Origin: Vandammella animalimorsus
GTDB lineage: Bacteria > Pseudomonadota > Gammaproteobacteria > Burkholderiales > Burkholderiaceae_C
Assembly: GCF_002285285.1 (NCBI RefSeq)
Contig: NZ_NSJF01000001.1
Location: 728,789 to 792,788, forward strand
Direction of reading: 5' to 3'
DNA length: 64,000 nt
Part shown: piece by piece, positions 8,867 through 17,056 of the stretch
How positions within the stretch are numbered: position 1 is the stretch's first letter
How the letters are laid out: every line of letters begins with the position of its first letter
Position numbers and translations under genes: made by a program
The notes under the pieces: model-generated
Seen by the model: the letters and a program-made list of their open reading frames with translations, nothing else
What the model was told of the DNA's origin: nothing
The model's database searches: none

Positions 8867-9418
8867 ATGACGACACCGCGCCACCTGATCCGCTTCTGCC
8901 GCGCCTGCGGCCAGCCTGTAGAGCACCGCGTGCCCGACGATGGCGACACCCGGGTGCGCGCCGTCTGCCCGGCGTGCCACACCATCCACTACCTGAATCC
9001 GCTGAACGTGGTCGGCACCATCCCCGTCTGGCAGGGCAAGGTGTTGCTGTGCCTGCGCAATATCGAGCCGCGCCGTGGCAAGTGGACGCTGCCGGCCGGC
9101 TTCATGGAGCTGGACGAAACCACCGCCCAGGGCGCGGCGCGCGAAACCCGCGAGGAAGCGGGTATTGAAGTCGCGCTGGGCCCACTGTTTTCCATCATCA
9201 GCGTGCCACGCGTGGGGCAGGTACACCTGTTCTACCAGGCCAGCATGCACGGGCCCGAAGTCGCCCCCGGCCCGGAAACCCAGCAAGCGCAGCTGTTCGC
9301 CGAAGACGAAATCCCCTGGGACGAGCTGGCCTTCCACACCACGCGCCTGACCCTGCAGCGCTTCTTCGCCGACCGCCAGGCCGGCCGCTTCAGCCTGCAC
9401 GACCTGGTGATCGAATAG
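8867..9418 (+). CDS. Nudix hydrolase with N-terminal zinc ribbon
   Basis: A 183-residue Nudix protein, hydrolysing nucleoside diphosphate-linked compounds; proteins of this layout resemble ADP-ribose/NADH pyrophosphatase-like enzymes. The N-terminus has a zinc ribbon with pairs CRACG and CPACH (about residues 13-16 and 37-40). The complete Nudix box runs from GFMELDE through REEAGI (about residues 84-106) with all the glutamates needed for metal binding. The gene begins 8 bp after the FAH-family gene, so the two are likely co-transcribed. The exact substrate is unknown. Confidence 0.9.
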   Translation: MTTPRHLIRFCRACGQPVEHRVPDDGDTRVRAVCPACHTIHYLNPLNVVGTIPVWQGKVLLCLRNIEPRRGKWTLPAGFMELDETTAQGAARETREEAGIEVALGPLFSIISVPRVGQVHLFYQASMHGPEVAPGPETQQAQLFAEDEIPWDELAFHTTRLTLQRFFADRQAGRFSLHDLVIE

Positions 9419-9490
9419 CCCGCGCCTTGCAGCGCTCAACCGCCCGAGCCTGCAGATGCACTGGGCGCGGCGATTCGTGCAGGGCATCCA

Positions 9491-10102
9491 TCAGGCTGGC
9501 GGCTTGCCAATGCGGCGCTTGGGCGGCTGCCATTCGCGCTCGGTCATGGCCTGCACCCGCGCGCCGGCCTCGCCCATCAGCTGGGGCAAGAGCTGCGCCT
9601 CGGGCAGCAAATGCCAGTACTTCTGCGGCATCTCCTGGCGCATCATGCGCGGGTTCAGGCGCGCGGGGTTGAAGATGTGTGCGTAATAGGTCTGCCCAGG
9701 CAGCTCGCGAAAGCGCACGAAGGCTTTCATCTTGTGCGTATCGCGGCGCACGGCCTGCGCCAGGCGCATGGCGTGATGCACATCCGGGTCGGTCACTCTG
9801 TCGAGCAACCCACGCTCGCCCGAGGCCAGCCGCCACAGCAGCCGGTACAGCAGGGCAAAGCGCTGCGGCTCGCGGTGGCACAGCGCCTGCATGGCCAGCG
9901 CCAGGAAATTCTTGGGCACATGGGGCGCAGGCCGCTGCACAGGCGCTTGGGCCACTGCCGCAGCGGCGATCAAAGTGCGTTCATCGCCGGCCAGCCAGTC
10001 CAGCGCCTCGGGCGCAATGGCCGCGCACCAGGCCTGGCGGGCCTGGTCGCGCCAGGCCTCGAGCGACCATGGCAGCGCCACCCGTGCCTGCCAGTGGCTC
10101 AT
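9491..10102 (-). CDS. DUF4130 protein (TIGR03915 type), partner of a radical-SAM DNA-repair-like protein
   Basis: A 203-residue protein of the family described as a probable DNA metabolism protein, usually encoded next to a radical SAM protein of the TIGR03916 type and sometimes fused to a uracil-DNA glycosylase domain. Family features visible are RVTDPDVHHAMRLAQAVRRDTHKMKAFVRFREL and HIFNPARLNPRMMRQEMPQKYWHLLPEA, ending in a basic tail PPKRRIGKPPA. The ATG at 10102 overlaps the TGA of the upstream radical-SAM gene (ATGA), a sign of translational coupling; a longer start 13 codons upstream is possible but less likely. Here the partner is disrupted, so this gene may be losing its function. Confidence 0.85.
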   Translation of the reverse strand: MSHWQARVALPWSLEAWRDQARQAWCAAIAPEALDWLAGDERTLIAAAAVAQAPVQRPAPHVPKNFLALAMQALCHREPQRFALLYRLLWRLASGERGLLDRVTDPDVHHAMRLAQAVRRDTHKMKAFVRFRELPGQTYYAHIFNPARLNPRMMRQEMPQKYWHLLPEAQLLPQLMGEAGARVQAMTEREWQPPKRRIGKPPA

Positions 10103-11005
10103 GCGAACAAATCCCCCTGCCGTGGCTTGGGCGTGAGCCACTGCCGCAGTGCGGCCGGATCATCGAGCTGGCGTTGCGGGTGGTGGTCGGGCAGCAGGAT
10201 GAAGGGCAGCATTTTCTTCATCGGCGCACGCAGACGTGCGATGTCGGCCAGCCGCAAGGCGCCACTGCGGCGGCTGGCGATGATGCGCTGCACATTGCGC
10301 ACGCCCAGGCCAGGCACACGCAGCAGCATCTCCTTGGGCGCGCGGTTCAGATCGACCGGAAAGCGCTCGGGATGGCGCAGCGCCCAGGCCAGCTTGGGGT
10401 CGATGTCCAGATCGAGCATGCCATCGCTGCGGGCATCGGCGATTTCCTCGACCTCGTACTGGTAAAAGCGCAGCAGCCAATCGGCCTGGTACAGGCGGTG
10501 CTCGCGCAGCAAGGGCGGAGCCTTGGCTGGCAGGCGGCGCGAGGCATCCGGGATGGGGCTGAAGGCCGAGTAATACACCCGGCGCAGGTGGTAATCGCCA
10601 TACAGCCGTGCGCTGGTGCGCAGGATCTGCGCATCGTTGGCCGCATCGGCGCCCACGATCATCTGCGTGCTCTGCCCGCCGGGGGCAAAACGCGGCGCGC
10701 GCACCCCGGCCGGGCGGCCCGCCATGGCCCGCACTTTGGGCGAGCGCGCCTCGCGCGCCTCGTCGATGCGCCACTTCACGGCACCCATGGCCTCGTGGAT
10801 GCCGGCATGGGTTTTCTCCGGCGCCAGCTCAGCCAAGCCAGCCTCCGTGGGCAACTCAATGTTGACGCTGAGGCGATCGGCATAGCGGCCCGCCTCGGCC
10901 AGCAACGCATCGCTGCATCCAGGGATGGTCTTGAGATGGATGTAGCCGGCAAAACGATGCTGCTCGCGCAGCCGCCGCGCCACCTCGATCATCTGCTCCA
11001 TGGTG
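10099..11005 (-). pseudogene. Radical SAM DNA modification/repair-like protein, C-terminal fragment
   Basis: The 3' part of a gene of the TIGR03916 type (putative DNA modification/repair radical SAM protein). It resumes at MEQMIEVARRLREQHRFAGYIHLKTIPGC and runs about 300 residues to the natural end RQGDLFA, including a helix-hairpin-helix stretch (DLNRAPKEMLLRVPGLGVRNVQRIIASRR), a DNA-binding motif. The iron-sulfur cysteine cluster is not in this part; it lies in the separate fragment at 11276-11628, with a 266-bp element in between. The fragment could still be translated from the ATG at 11001, but would lack the catalytic core. Its end overlaps the DUF4130 start by 4 bp. Confidence 0.85.
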
Positions 11006-11007
11006 CA

Positions 11008-11273
11008 GGGCCTGTTCACCTTATGCAAGGAGTCGCGAAGGCATGAAAAATCGCTCCGATCAAGGCGCACGTCGCAGGGCGTATGTCGATACGCTCAAGA
11101 CGGGCAACGCCGAGCGGGGGGATTTTTCATGCCTTCCCCAAGGGTTGGGGTCTGTAGGGGCCGACCACGGCGTTGGCAATCCTCGCAAGGCATCCAGCCT
11201 TGTTGCGGTTGCCGCCTTGTGCTCGGCCCCTACAGGCCCCAACGCGATCTCCTTTCATAGGGTGAACAGGCCC
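11008..11273 (+). mobile_element. 266-bp palindromic MITE-like element inserted at TA in the radical SAM gene
   Basis: The ends form an inverted repeat: left GGGCCTGTTCACCTTATG, and right, read on the other strand, GGGCCTGTTCACCCTATG. Flanks are CA on the left and TA on the right; read in the gene direction the joint GAT-TA / T(A to G)-CACC fits a TA target duplication with one base changed. Inside are two further inverted repeats: AAGGCATGAAAAATC near 11038 against GATTTTTCATGCCTT near 11121, and TGTAGGGGCC near 11151 against GGCCCCTACA near 11225. No transposase is encoded, so it would have to be mobilised in trans. The TA target suggests an IS630/Tc1-mariner type source, which is inference. 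Confidence 0.75.
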
Positions 11274-11275
11274 TA

Positions 11276-11628
11276 ATCGCCCGAGCGGATGATGCCGCTG
11301 GAGAGAAACAGCCCTTCGATGTAGTTGCGCTTGTAGAAATCCAGCGTCAGCTTCACCAGCTCGTCGATGGCAAAACGCGCCCTGGGCACATGCTGGAAAT
11401 GCGGTTGACGCAGTAGGCGCAGTCGTAGATGCAAAAATTGGTCAGCAGCAGCTTGAGCAACGACACGCAGCGCCCGTCCGGCGTGTAGCTGTGGCAGATG
11501 CCCATGCCCTCGGTGCTGCCAATGCCACCGCTTTTGGCCGAATTGCGCTTGCCTGCCCCACTGGATGCGCAGGAGGCGTCGTATTTGGCCGCATCGGCAA
11601 GGATGGCGATTTTTTTGATGGTCTCCAT
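11276..11628 (-). pseudogene. Radical SAM DNA modification/repair-like protein, N-terminal fragment with a frameshift
   Basis: The 5' part of the gene whose 3' part is at 10099-11005. From the ATG at 11628 it encodes METIKKIAILADAAKYDASC and the radical SAM cysteine motif in FCIYDCAYCVNR (CxxxCxxC, about residues 66-73). Near 11389-11393 one base appears to be missing: the frame then leads to an early stop, while the expected continuation (VPRARFAIDELVKLTLDFYK...) is found in the next frame and reads on to GLFLSSGIIRSGD, where the inserted element begins and supplies a TAG stop. The gene therefore carries two independent lesions. A sequencing error could explain the frameshift but not the insertion. 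Confidence 0.85.
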
Positions 11629-11640
11629 GCGGGGATGTTA

Positions 11641-11768
11641 GGACTTGTTGAAATTTAGTGTTGCGGCGGTGTTTTTGGTCAAAAAACCGTAACTGCTGCG
11701 TTTCGCCTTGCATTTGCGACTTTTGCCTCACAAAACCGCTTCGCCAACCTCATCTCAACAACACGCTC
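11641..11768 (+). mobile_element. Shorter, diverged copy of the TA-flanked element found at carA
   Basis: The 128-bp segment lies between TA dinucleotides (11639-11640 and 11769-11770). It matches the element at 54159-54319 along its length: GTGTTGCGGCGGTGTTTT, GGTCAAAA, CTGCTGCGTT and TTCGCCTTGCATTTGCGACTTTTGCC are shared. About 33 bases present in the carA copy are missing here, and its ends have decayed (GGACTTGTTGAAATTTAG). It starts 12 bp upstream of the radical-SAM start codon, so it may also disturb that promoter. Confidence 0.75.
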
Positions 11769-11820
11769 TAAGCGCACGAACTGCAGCGCCGTGTGCCTCT
11801 GCGGATTTGCCCCAAGCTCC

Positions 11821-12321
11821 TCAAGCCAAACCATCCCCAAAGGCCTCACGGGCCTGCTGCAGCCAGCCCGGCGCCCAGGCGGCGGCCTGTTCTTCGGGGT
11901 CGGCCGGGTCGCTGGCGTCGAGCACCAGCAGCTGGCCGATGCGCTGCGCGCCCAGGTCCTGCAGGCGGGCATCAAACAGACGCCCGCCTGCGGCAAAGGT
12001 CTCGCCGTAAAACTGATCGCCCAGCGCGATGACGCCATAGCGCAAGGCCCCCAGGTAGCGTGGCCGCATGTCCAGATCGGCGTACAGCGGCTGCAGGTTC
12101 TCCGGCACCTCGCCACTGCCGTGGGTGGAGGTGCACACCAGCAGCAGCCCTTGGGCGCTGATTTGCTCCAGCAGCTCGCCCGTGCATTGCGCGTCGGCCA
12201 GCAGCAGCTCGATCTCCAGCGCCTGGCCAGGGGCGGCCGTACTGCGCAGGGCCTGCTCCACGGCCTGGGCCACGTACCAGGCCGTGTCGCTGACCGTGCC
12301 TACGAGGATGGTGAGTTTCAT
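11821..12321 (-). CDS. Flavodoxin-like protein (MioC type)
   Basis: A 166-residue flavodoxin-fold protein expected to bind FMN and carry electrons. The phosphate-binding loop is LVGTVSDTAWYVA (about residues 5-17). Further FMN-contact regions are VCTSTHGSGEVPENLQPLY and YGVIALGDQFYGETFAAGGR, as in MioC and sulfite-reductase-type flavodoxin domains. The ATG at 12321 gives the family start MKLTILVG; a TTG eight codons upstream is an alternative. It is divergent from the aryl-carrier/NRPS operon. Flavodoxins can assist reductive release of iron from siderophores or serve biotin and radical enzymes; the neighbourhood hints at iron, which is inference. Confidence 0.87.
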   Translation of the reverse strand: MKLTILVGTVSDTAWYVAQAVEQALRSTAAPGQALEIELLLADAQCTGELLEQISAQGLLLVCTSTHGSGEVPENLQPLYADLDMRPRYLGALRYGVIALGDQFYGETFAAGGRLFDARLQDLGAQRIGQLLVLDASDPADPEEQAAAWAPGWLQQAREAFGDGLA

Positions 12322-12410
12322 AGATCGTGTATGTGTGTCGTGCAAAGCCTGTGGATGCTGTGCGGGGCTAGGGCAGAGGCAAGCGTCTGTGCCAGTGGGC
12401 AGGCTTCAAG

Positions 12411-12423
12411 AACGATTTTCATT
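12411..12423 (+). promoter_or_regulatory. Possible Fur box upstream of the aryl carrier/NRPS operon
   Basis: AACGATTTTCATT matches 10 of 13 bases of the Fur core AATGATAATCATT. It lies 79 bp upstream of the carrier-protein start, just before a possible -10 element (CACAAT at 12437-12442). The match is imperfect and this is a suggestion from context. Confidence 0.3.
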
Positions 12424-12501
12424 CCCCAGGCTCTGGCACAATCGCGGATTGTCCCTTGTTTTCGGCCTGGCAAGCGCTGCACAGGCCTTGTTACCTCTCC
12501 C

Positions 12502-12753
12502 ATGCCCCAAGAACTGCTCACCCTGGAGCGCATGCGCGCCGACATTGCCCGCATGCTGCACGAAAGCCCAGACGCCATCGCGCTGGACGACAACCTGATT
12601 GACTGGGGCCTGGACTCCATGCGCGTGCTCAACCTGTTGCTGGCCTGGAACGAAACCGGCATTGGCCTGGATTTCTCCGAGATCGCCGAACACACCACGC
12701 TGCGCGGCTGGTGGCAAGTGGTACAGCAGCGCCTGGCGCAAATGGGCCACTGA
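12502..12753 (+). CDS. Stand-alone aryl carrier protein (EntB/VibB C-terminal domain type)
   Basis: An 83-residue acyl carrier domain. The 4'-phosphopantetheine site is Ser39 in DNLIDWGLDSMRVLNL. The surrounding residues (LIDWGLDS, IAEHTTLRGWWQVV) resemble the aryl carrier domain at the end of the isochorismatase EntB/VibB more than a fatty-acid ACP. In enterobactin-like systems this carrier holds 2,3-dihydroxybenzoate or salicylate and hands it to the NRPS condensation domain. Here the isochorismatase part is absent and the carrier is a separate gene, 12 bp upstream of the EntF-like gene. An aryl-AMP ligase and a phosphopantetheinyl transferase are needed but are not in the window. Confidence 0.82.
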   Translation: MPQELLTLERMRADIARMLHESPDAIALDDNLIDWGLDSMRVLNLLLAWNETGIGLDFSEIAEHTTLRGWWQVVQQRLAQMGH

Positions 12754-12765
12754 AGCCCCCGCGCC

Positions 12766-15700
12766 ATGTCCGCCCAGACGTCTTCCGATGCGGCGCAAGC
12801 CGACATTGCATCCAGTGGTCCCTGGCCGCTGACGCCCGCCCAAACCGGGCTGTGGTATGCCCAGCAGCTCGACCCTGGCAACCCCAGCTTCAACACCGGC
12901 CATGCACTGTGGCTGCAAGGCTCGCTGGACGTAGCGGCCTTTGCAGAGGCGGCCAACCAGGCCGCGCGCGAGGCCCAGGCGCTGTGCCTGCGCTTTGGCC
13001 TGCGCGCAGATGGCCAGGGCGTGCAGCAGTGGCTGGATGCGGCGCACGTGCCCGAGCTGGAAATCATTGACCTGAGAACCTGTCCAAAGTCCCAGCCAGA
13101 CTCCAGCCAGTGCGCAGAGCACGCAGAGCACGCAGAGCACGCAGAGCACGCAGAGCACGCAGAGCAGACCAAGCAGGTCGCACAAGAGGCCATGCAAGCC
13201 GACATGGCCCGCCCGCTCGATCCCACGCGCGACCGACTGGCGCGCCAGTGCCTGTTCGTACTCGGCCCCGGACGTTACTGCTGGTACCAGCGCGCCCACC
13301 ACCTGTTGTGCGACGGCTATGGCATGGCGCTGTGGGAAGGCCGCGTCACTGCGCTGTACAGCGCCGCTCTGGAGGCCCGGCAAGCCCTGCCGGATGCGGA
13401 TGCGACAGCGGGTGCCTCCTCGCAGCGCCCGCTGGGGCCGCTGCAGCCCGTCATCGACGAGGCCCTTGCCTATCCGGCCAGTAGCACCTGCCAGGCCGAT
13501 GCAGCCTATTGGCGCGAGCTGTTCACACCCGCGATCGAGGTGGCCAGCCTCTCGGCCCAGCCGCACGCCAAGGCCCAGGCCGCGCACCACTGCCTGCGCC
13601 TGAGCATCGCACTGCCGCAGGCCTGGCGCGAGGCCCTGCTGGCCTTTGCCCAGCAGCAGGCCATCCCCTGGCCCGATGTGCTCACGGCATTGGCGGCGCT
13701 GTACTGCCAGCGCATGGCTGCAGCCGCGCAAACCGTGGTGGGCATCCCCTTCATGGGGCGGCTGGGCAGCGCCAGCGCCCGCGTGCCGGCCATGGTGATG
13801 AACGTGCTGCCGCTGCCCGTGGCCGCCAGCGACGAGCAGGCCATGGCCCCCTGGCTGCAGACCATGGCCCGCGCGCAACTGCAGGCGCGCCGCCATGGCC
13901 GCTACCGCAGCGAGCAGCTGCGCCGCGACCTGGGTCTGCTGGGCGGGCAGCGCCGCTTGTATGGCGCGCTGATCAACGTCCAACCCTTTTACCAGCCCGT
14001 GCGCCTGCCAGGCCTGCAGACGGAGCTGGAAATCCTGGGCACCGGCCCCATCGACGATCTGACCATCGGCTTTCGCGGCGATGCCCGCCAGATGCTGGAG
14101 CTGGAGCTGGAGGCCAACCCCAATCTCTACACGCCAGAACAATTGCAGGCCCACTTGCTGCGCCTGCCCGAGTTCATCGCTCAGGCGTGGCTGGCCAATA
14201 CCCTGGGCGAGCTGCGCCTGGCCAGCCAGGCCGAGGCCCAGCGCTGCCTGTTCGACTTCAACGCCACCGCGCACCCGGTGCCGCAAACCACGCTGGCTGC
14301 GTTGATCGAAGCGCAAATGCAGCGCAGCCCCCAGGCCACGGCCTTGGAGTACGAAGGCCAAAGCCTGAGCTACGCCGAGCTGGATGCGCGCACCAGCGCC
14401 CTGGCCCAGGCGCTGGTTGCCCAGGGCGTGGGGCCCGACGCCCTGGTGGCCGTGGCGCTGCCGCGCTCGCTGGAGCTGCTCATCGCCCTGGTGGCCGTGC
14501 TGCGCGCCGGCGGCGCGTATCTGCCGCTGGATTTACAACACCCCAGCGAGCGGCTGGCGCGCATCGTGCAATTGGCCCGCCCCATCTGCGCCTTGGCGCA
14601 ACAGGCCGATGCCGCGCGGCTGCCCGCCGGGCTGCCTTGCCTGCCGCCAGCGGCCTGGCCCACTGCGCCGGCCGAGCCCGATGCAGCCCAGCCGCTGCCC
14701 GCGCCCCAGCCCCAGCACCTGGCCTACGTGATCTACACCTCCGGCTCCACCGGCGAGCCCAAGGGCGTGATGATCGAGCACCAGGCCATCGTCAACCGGC
14801 TGGAATGGATGCGCCAGCACTACGGCTTCGACGCCAGCGACCGCATCCTGCAAAAAACCCCGGCGACCTTCGATGTCTCCGTCTGGGAGTTCTTCCTGCC
14901 GCTGCTGTGCGGCGGCACGCTGGTGATCGCCCCGCCAGAGACGCACCGCGACCCGGCCTGGCTGGCGCGCATCATCCGCCAGCAGCGCATCGGCACCTGC
15001 CACTTCGTGCCCTCCATGCTGGCGGCCTTTCTGGCCGAGCCGCAAGCGCGCGGCATCCAGATGCGGCGCATCTTCACCAGCGGCGAAGAGCTGCCCGCTT
15101 CGCTGCGCCAGCGCCTGCACGCCACGCTGCACAGCCAGCTGCACAACCTCTACGGCCCCACCGAGGCCGCCGTGGACGTGAGCTACTGGGACGCCGGGCC
15201 GGACGACCACGCCCAGCCCGTGCCCATTGGCCGCCCGGTCTGGAACACCTGGCTGTACGTGCTCGACGCCCAACTGCGCCCACTGCCGCCGGGCGTGGCC
15301 GGCGATCTCTACCTGGGCGGCGTGCAACTGGCGCGCGGCTATCTGGGGCGCGAGGACCTCACAAGCGCAGCCTTTGTGCCTGACCCGCACCGCCCTGGCC
15401 AGCGCATCTACAAAAGCGGCGATCTGGCGCGCTGGCGCGCCGACGGCGCGCTCGAATACCTGGGCCGCAGCGACCAGCAAATCAAGTTGCGCGGCCTGCG
15501 CATCGAACTGGGCGAGATCGACGCCACCCTGCTGCGCAGCGGCATGCTCGAACGCGCCAGCGTCATCGTCCACACGGACGAGCGCGGCGATAAAAAACTC
15601 GTGGCCTACGTGCAGCCCAAGGCCGAGCACAGCCCACTGAACAGCGCCGCGCTGCTGCGCTGCGTGGCCAGCCAACTGCCCGACTACATGGTGCCGAGCA

Positions 15701-16953
15701 CCGCCGTGGCGCTGCAACGCTGGCCCGTCACGGCCAACGGCAAGCTCGACCGCCGCGCCCTGCCCGCGCCAGACTTTGGCCGCCCTGGCCAGGGGGCTGC
15801 GCCGCAGCCGCTGCAAACGGCCACGCAGCGCCAGCTGGCCCAGATATTTGCCGAGGTCCTGCAGCAACCGCTGGCGCACATCGGCGCCGACAGCGACTTC
15901 TTCAGCCTGGGCGGCGATTCTCTGAGCGCCGTGCAGCTGCTGCTGGCTGTGCAACAGCACTGGCAGCGCAACCCGGGGCTGGGCGGCGTCTTCGCCCAGC
16001 CCAGCGTGCAAGGTCTGGCGGCGCTGATCGACGACGAGCGCGTGTCCTTCGACGACGGCCTGGCGCCGCTGATCGCCCTGGCCACGCCCAACGCCGCCGA
16101 GACGGCTGAAGCCGCCGCAACCGCCGCAGCCACCGCAGCCGCTGCGCCCCAGCAGGCCCAGCCCAGCGGCAGCCTGGGCAGCGATGCCGCGCCATTGTTC
16201 GTCATCCACCCCGCTGGCGGCATCGGCTGGGGCTATCGGCACCTGGCGCGCGCCCTGGCGCACCCGCAACGCACGCCGGGCATGCCGGCCCAGGCCCGGC
16301 CACGCGCCGTCTATGCGCTGCAATCGCCCGCGCTGGCGCCCGATCAACCGCTGCCGCACAGCATCGACGCACTGGCCGCGCAGTACGTGCAGCGCGCGCG
16401 CCAGATCCAGCCCCAGGGGCCGCTGCACCTGCTGGGCTGGTCGGTGGGCGGCATCATCGCCCAAGCCATGGCCGTGCACGTGCAGGCCAACGGCGGCAGC
16501 GTCGGCCTGCTGGCGCTCTTGGACGCCTACCCTGCCGATGCCTGGCGCGCCGAGCCCGAGCCCAGCCCCATTCAGGCCTTGCGCGCCCTGCTGGCCGTGG
16601 CCGGCTACGACCCCGAAGGCCACCCCGAGCTGGACACCCAGGACAAAGTCATTGCCTTTTTGCGCCAGGGCGACACCGCCCTGGGCCACCTGCCCGATGC
16701 CGCGCTGGCCGGCGTGGTGCGCGTAGTCACCGACACCAACCGCCTCATCCGCCAGCACCACCACCGCCGCTACGAGGGCCTGCTCACCCATGTGCGCGCC
16801 GGGCGCGACCACCAGCACAAGCCGCATCTGCAGGCCCAGCTCTGGGCCCCCTACGCCGCGCAGCTGCGCACGTTGCAAGTGCCTTTTTTGCACGCCGAGC
16901 TCACCGGCCCCGAGGCCACGGCCGCCATCGCGCCGCAGCTGTTCTCGCCCTGA
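12766..16953 (+). CDS. Non-ribosomal peptide synthetase, EntF-like (C-A-T-TE), predicted to activate serine
   Basis: A 1395-residue single-module synthetase. Condensation domain, about residues 20-450, with HHLLCDG at 178-184. Adenylation domain, about 500-1000, with YTSGSTGEPKG, FDVSVWEFF, NLYGPTEAAVDVS and NGKLDRRALP. Carrier domain with LGGDS (Ser1052). An Ala-rich linker, then a thioesterase with GWSVGG (nucleophile Ser1226) and a likely C-terminal His in FLHAELTGPEA. The ten specificity residues read from the motifs are D-V-W-H-F-S-L-V-D-K, the EntF serine code. With the aryl carrier protein it should build an acyl-serine siderophore, perhaps a cyclised trilactone as in enterobactin; the aryl group and product are inference. 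A 9-bp tandem repeat expands the condensation domain near residue 125. Confidence 0.9.
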   Translation: MSAQTSSDAAQADIASSGPWPLTPAQTGLWYAQQLDPGNPSFNTGHALWLQGSLDVAAFAEAANQAAREAQALCLRFGLRADGQGVQQWLDAAHVPELEIIDLRTCPKSQPDSSQCAEHAEHAEHAEHAEHAEQTKQVAQEAMQADMARPLDPTRDRLARQCLFVLGPGRYCWYQRAHHLLCDGYGMALWEGRVTALYSAALEARQALPDADATAGASSQRPLGPLQPVIDEALAYPASSTCQADAAYWRELFTPAIEVASLSAQPHAKAQAAHHCLRLSIALPQAWREALLAFAQQQAIPWPDVLTALAALYCQRMAAAAQTVVGIPFMGRLGSASARVPAMVMNVLPLPVAASDEQAMAPWLQTMARAQLQARRHGRYRSEQLRRDLGLLGGQRRLYGALINVQPFYQPVRLPGLQTELEILGTGPIDDLTIGFRGDARQMLELELEANPNLYTPEQLQAHLLRLPEFIAQAWLANTLGELRLASQAEAQRCLFDFNATAHPVPQTTLAALIEAQMQRSPQATALEYEGQSLSYAELDARTSALAQALVAQGVGPDALVAVALPRSLELLIALVAVLRAGGAYLPLDLQHPSERLARIVQLARPICALAQQADAARLPAGLPCLPPAAWPTAPAEPDAAQPLPAPQPQHLAYVIYTSGSTGEPKGVMIEHQAIVNRLEWMRQHYGFDASDRILQKTPATFDVSVWEFFLPLLCGGTLVIAPPETHRDPAWLARIIRQQRIGTCHFVPSMLAAFLAEPQARGIQMRRIFTSGEELPASLRQRLHATLHSQLHNLYGPTEAAVDVSYWDAGPDDHAQPVPIGRPVWNTWLYVLDAQLRPLPPGVAGDLYLGGVQLARGYLGREDLTSAAFVPDPHRPGQRIYKSGDLARWRADGALEYLGRSDQQIKLRGLRIELGEIDATLLRSGMLERASVIVHTDERGDKKLVAYVQPKAEHSPLNSAALLRCVASQLPDYMVPSTAVALQRWPVTANGKLDRRALPAPDFGRPGQGAAPQPLQTATQRQLAQIFAEVLQQPLAHIGADSDFFSLGGDSLSAVQLLLAVQQHWQRNPGLGGVFAQPSVQGLAALIDDERVSFDDGLAPLIALATPNAAETAEAAATAAATAAAAPQQAQPSGSLGSDAAPLFVIHPAGGIGWGYRHLARALAHPQRTPGMPAQARPRAVYALQSPALAPDQPLPHSIDALAAQYVQRARQIQPQGPLHLLGWSVGGIIAQAMAVHVQANGGSVGLLALLDAYPADAWRAEPEPSPIQALRALLAVAGYDPEGHPELDTQDKVIAFLRQGDTALGHLPDAALAGVVRVVTDTNRLIRQHHHRRYEGLLTHVRAGRDHQHKPHLQAQLWAPYAAQLRTLQVPFLHAELTGPEATAAIAPQLFSP
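13114..13167 (+). repeat. 9-bp tandem repeat (GCAGAGCAC) inside the NRPS condensation domain
   Basis: Five perfect GCAGAGCAC units and a sixth with one change (ending CAG). They encode repeated Ala-Glu-His. The unit is a multiple of three, so gain or loss of units would change length without breaking the frame. Preceding bases (AACCTGTCCAAAGTC) resemble intergenic repeat starts at 4931 and 34307, suggesting that inserted repeat DNA was absorbed into the gene. Confidence 0.9.
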
Positions 16954-17056
16954 AAGCTGCCGACGGCCAGTTCCCAAATCGCTGCCCAGCGGGCAATGAA
17001 GCGGATCGGGCGGTCTGCAGCGCATGCGGCAAGCACTGCTGGTCCGGCACAGACTT

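Noticed and set aside
12361..12500. AraC-type direct repeats before the aryl carrier gene
   Set aside because: No pair of repeats comparable with those at 22490 was found; only a weak Fur-like match remains.
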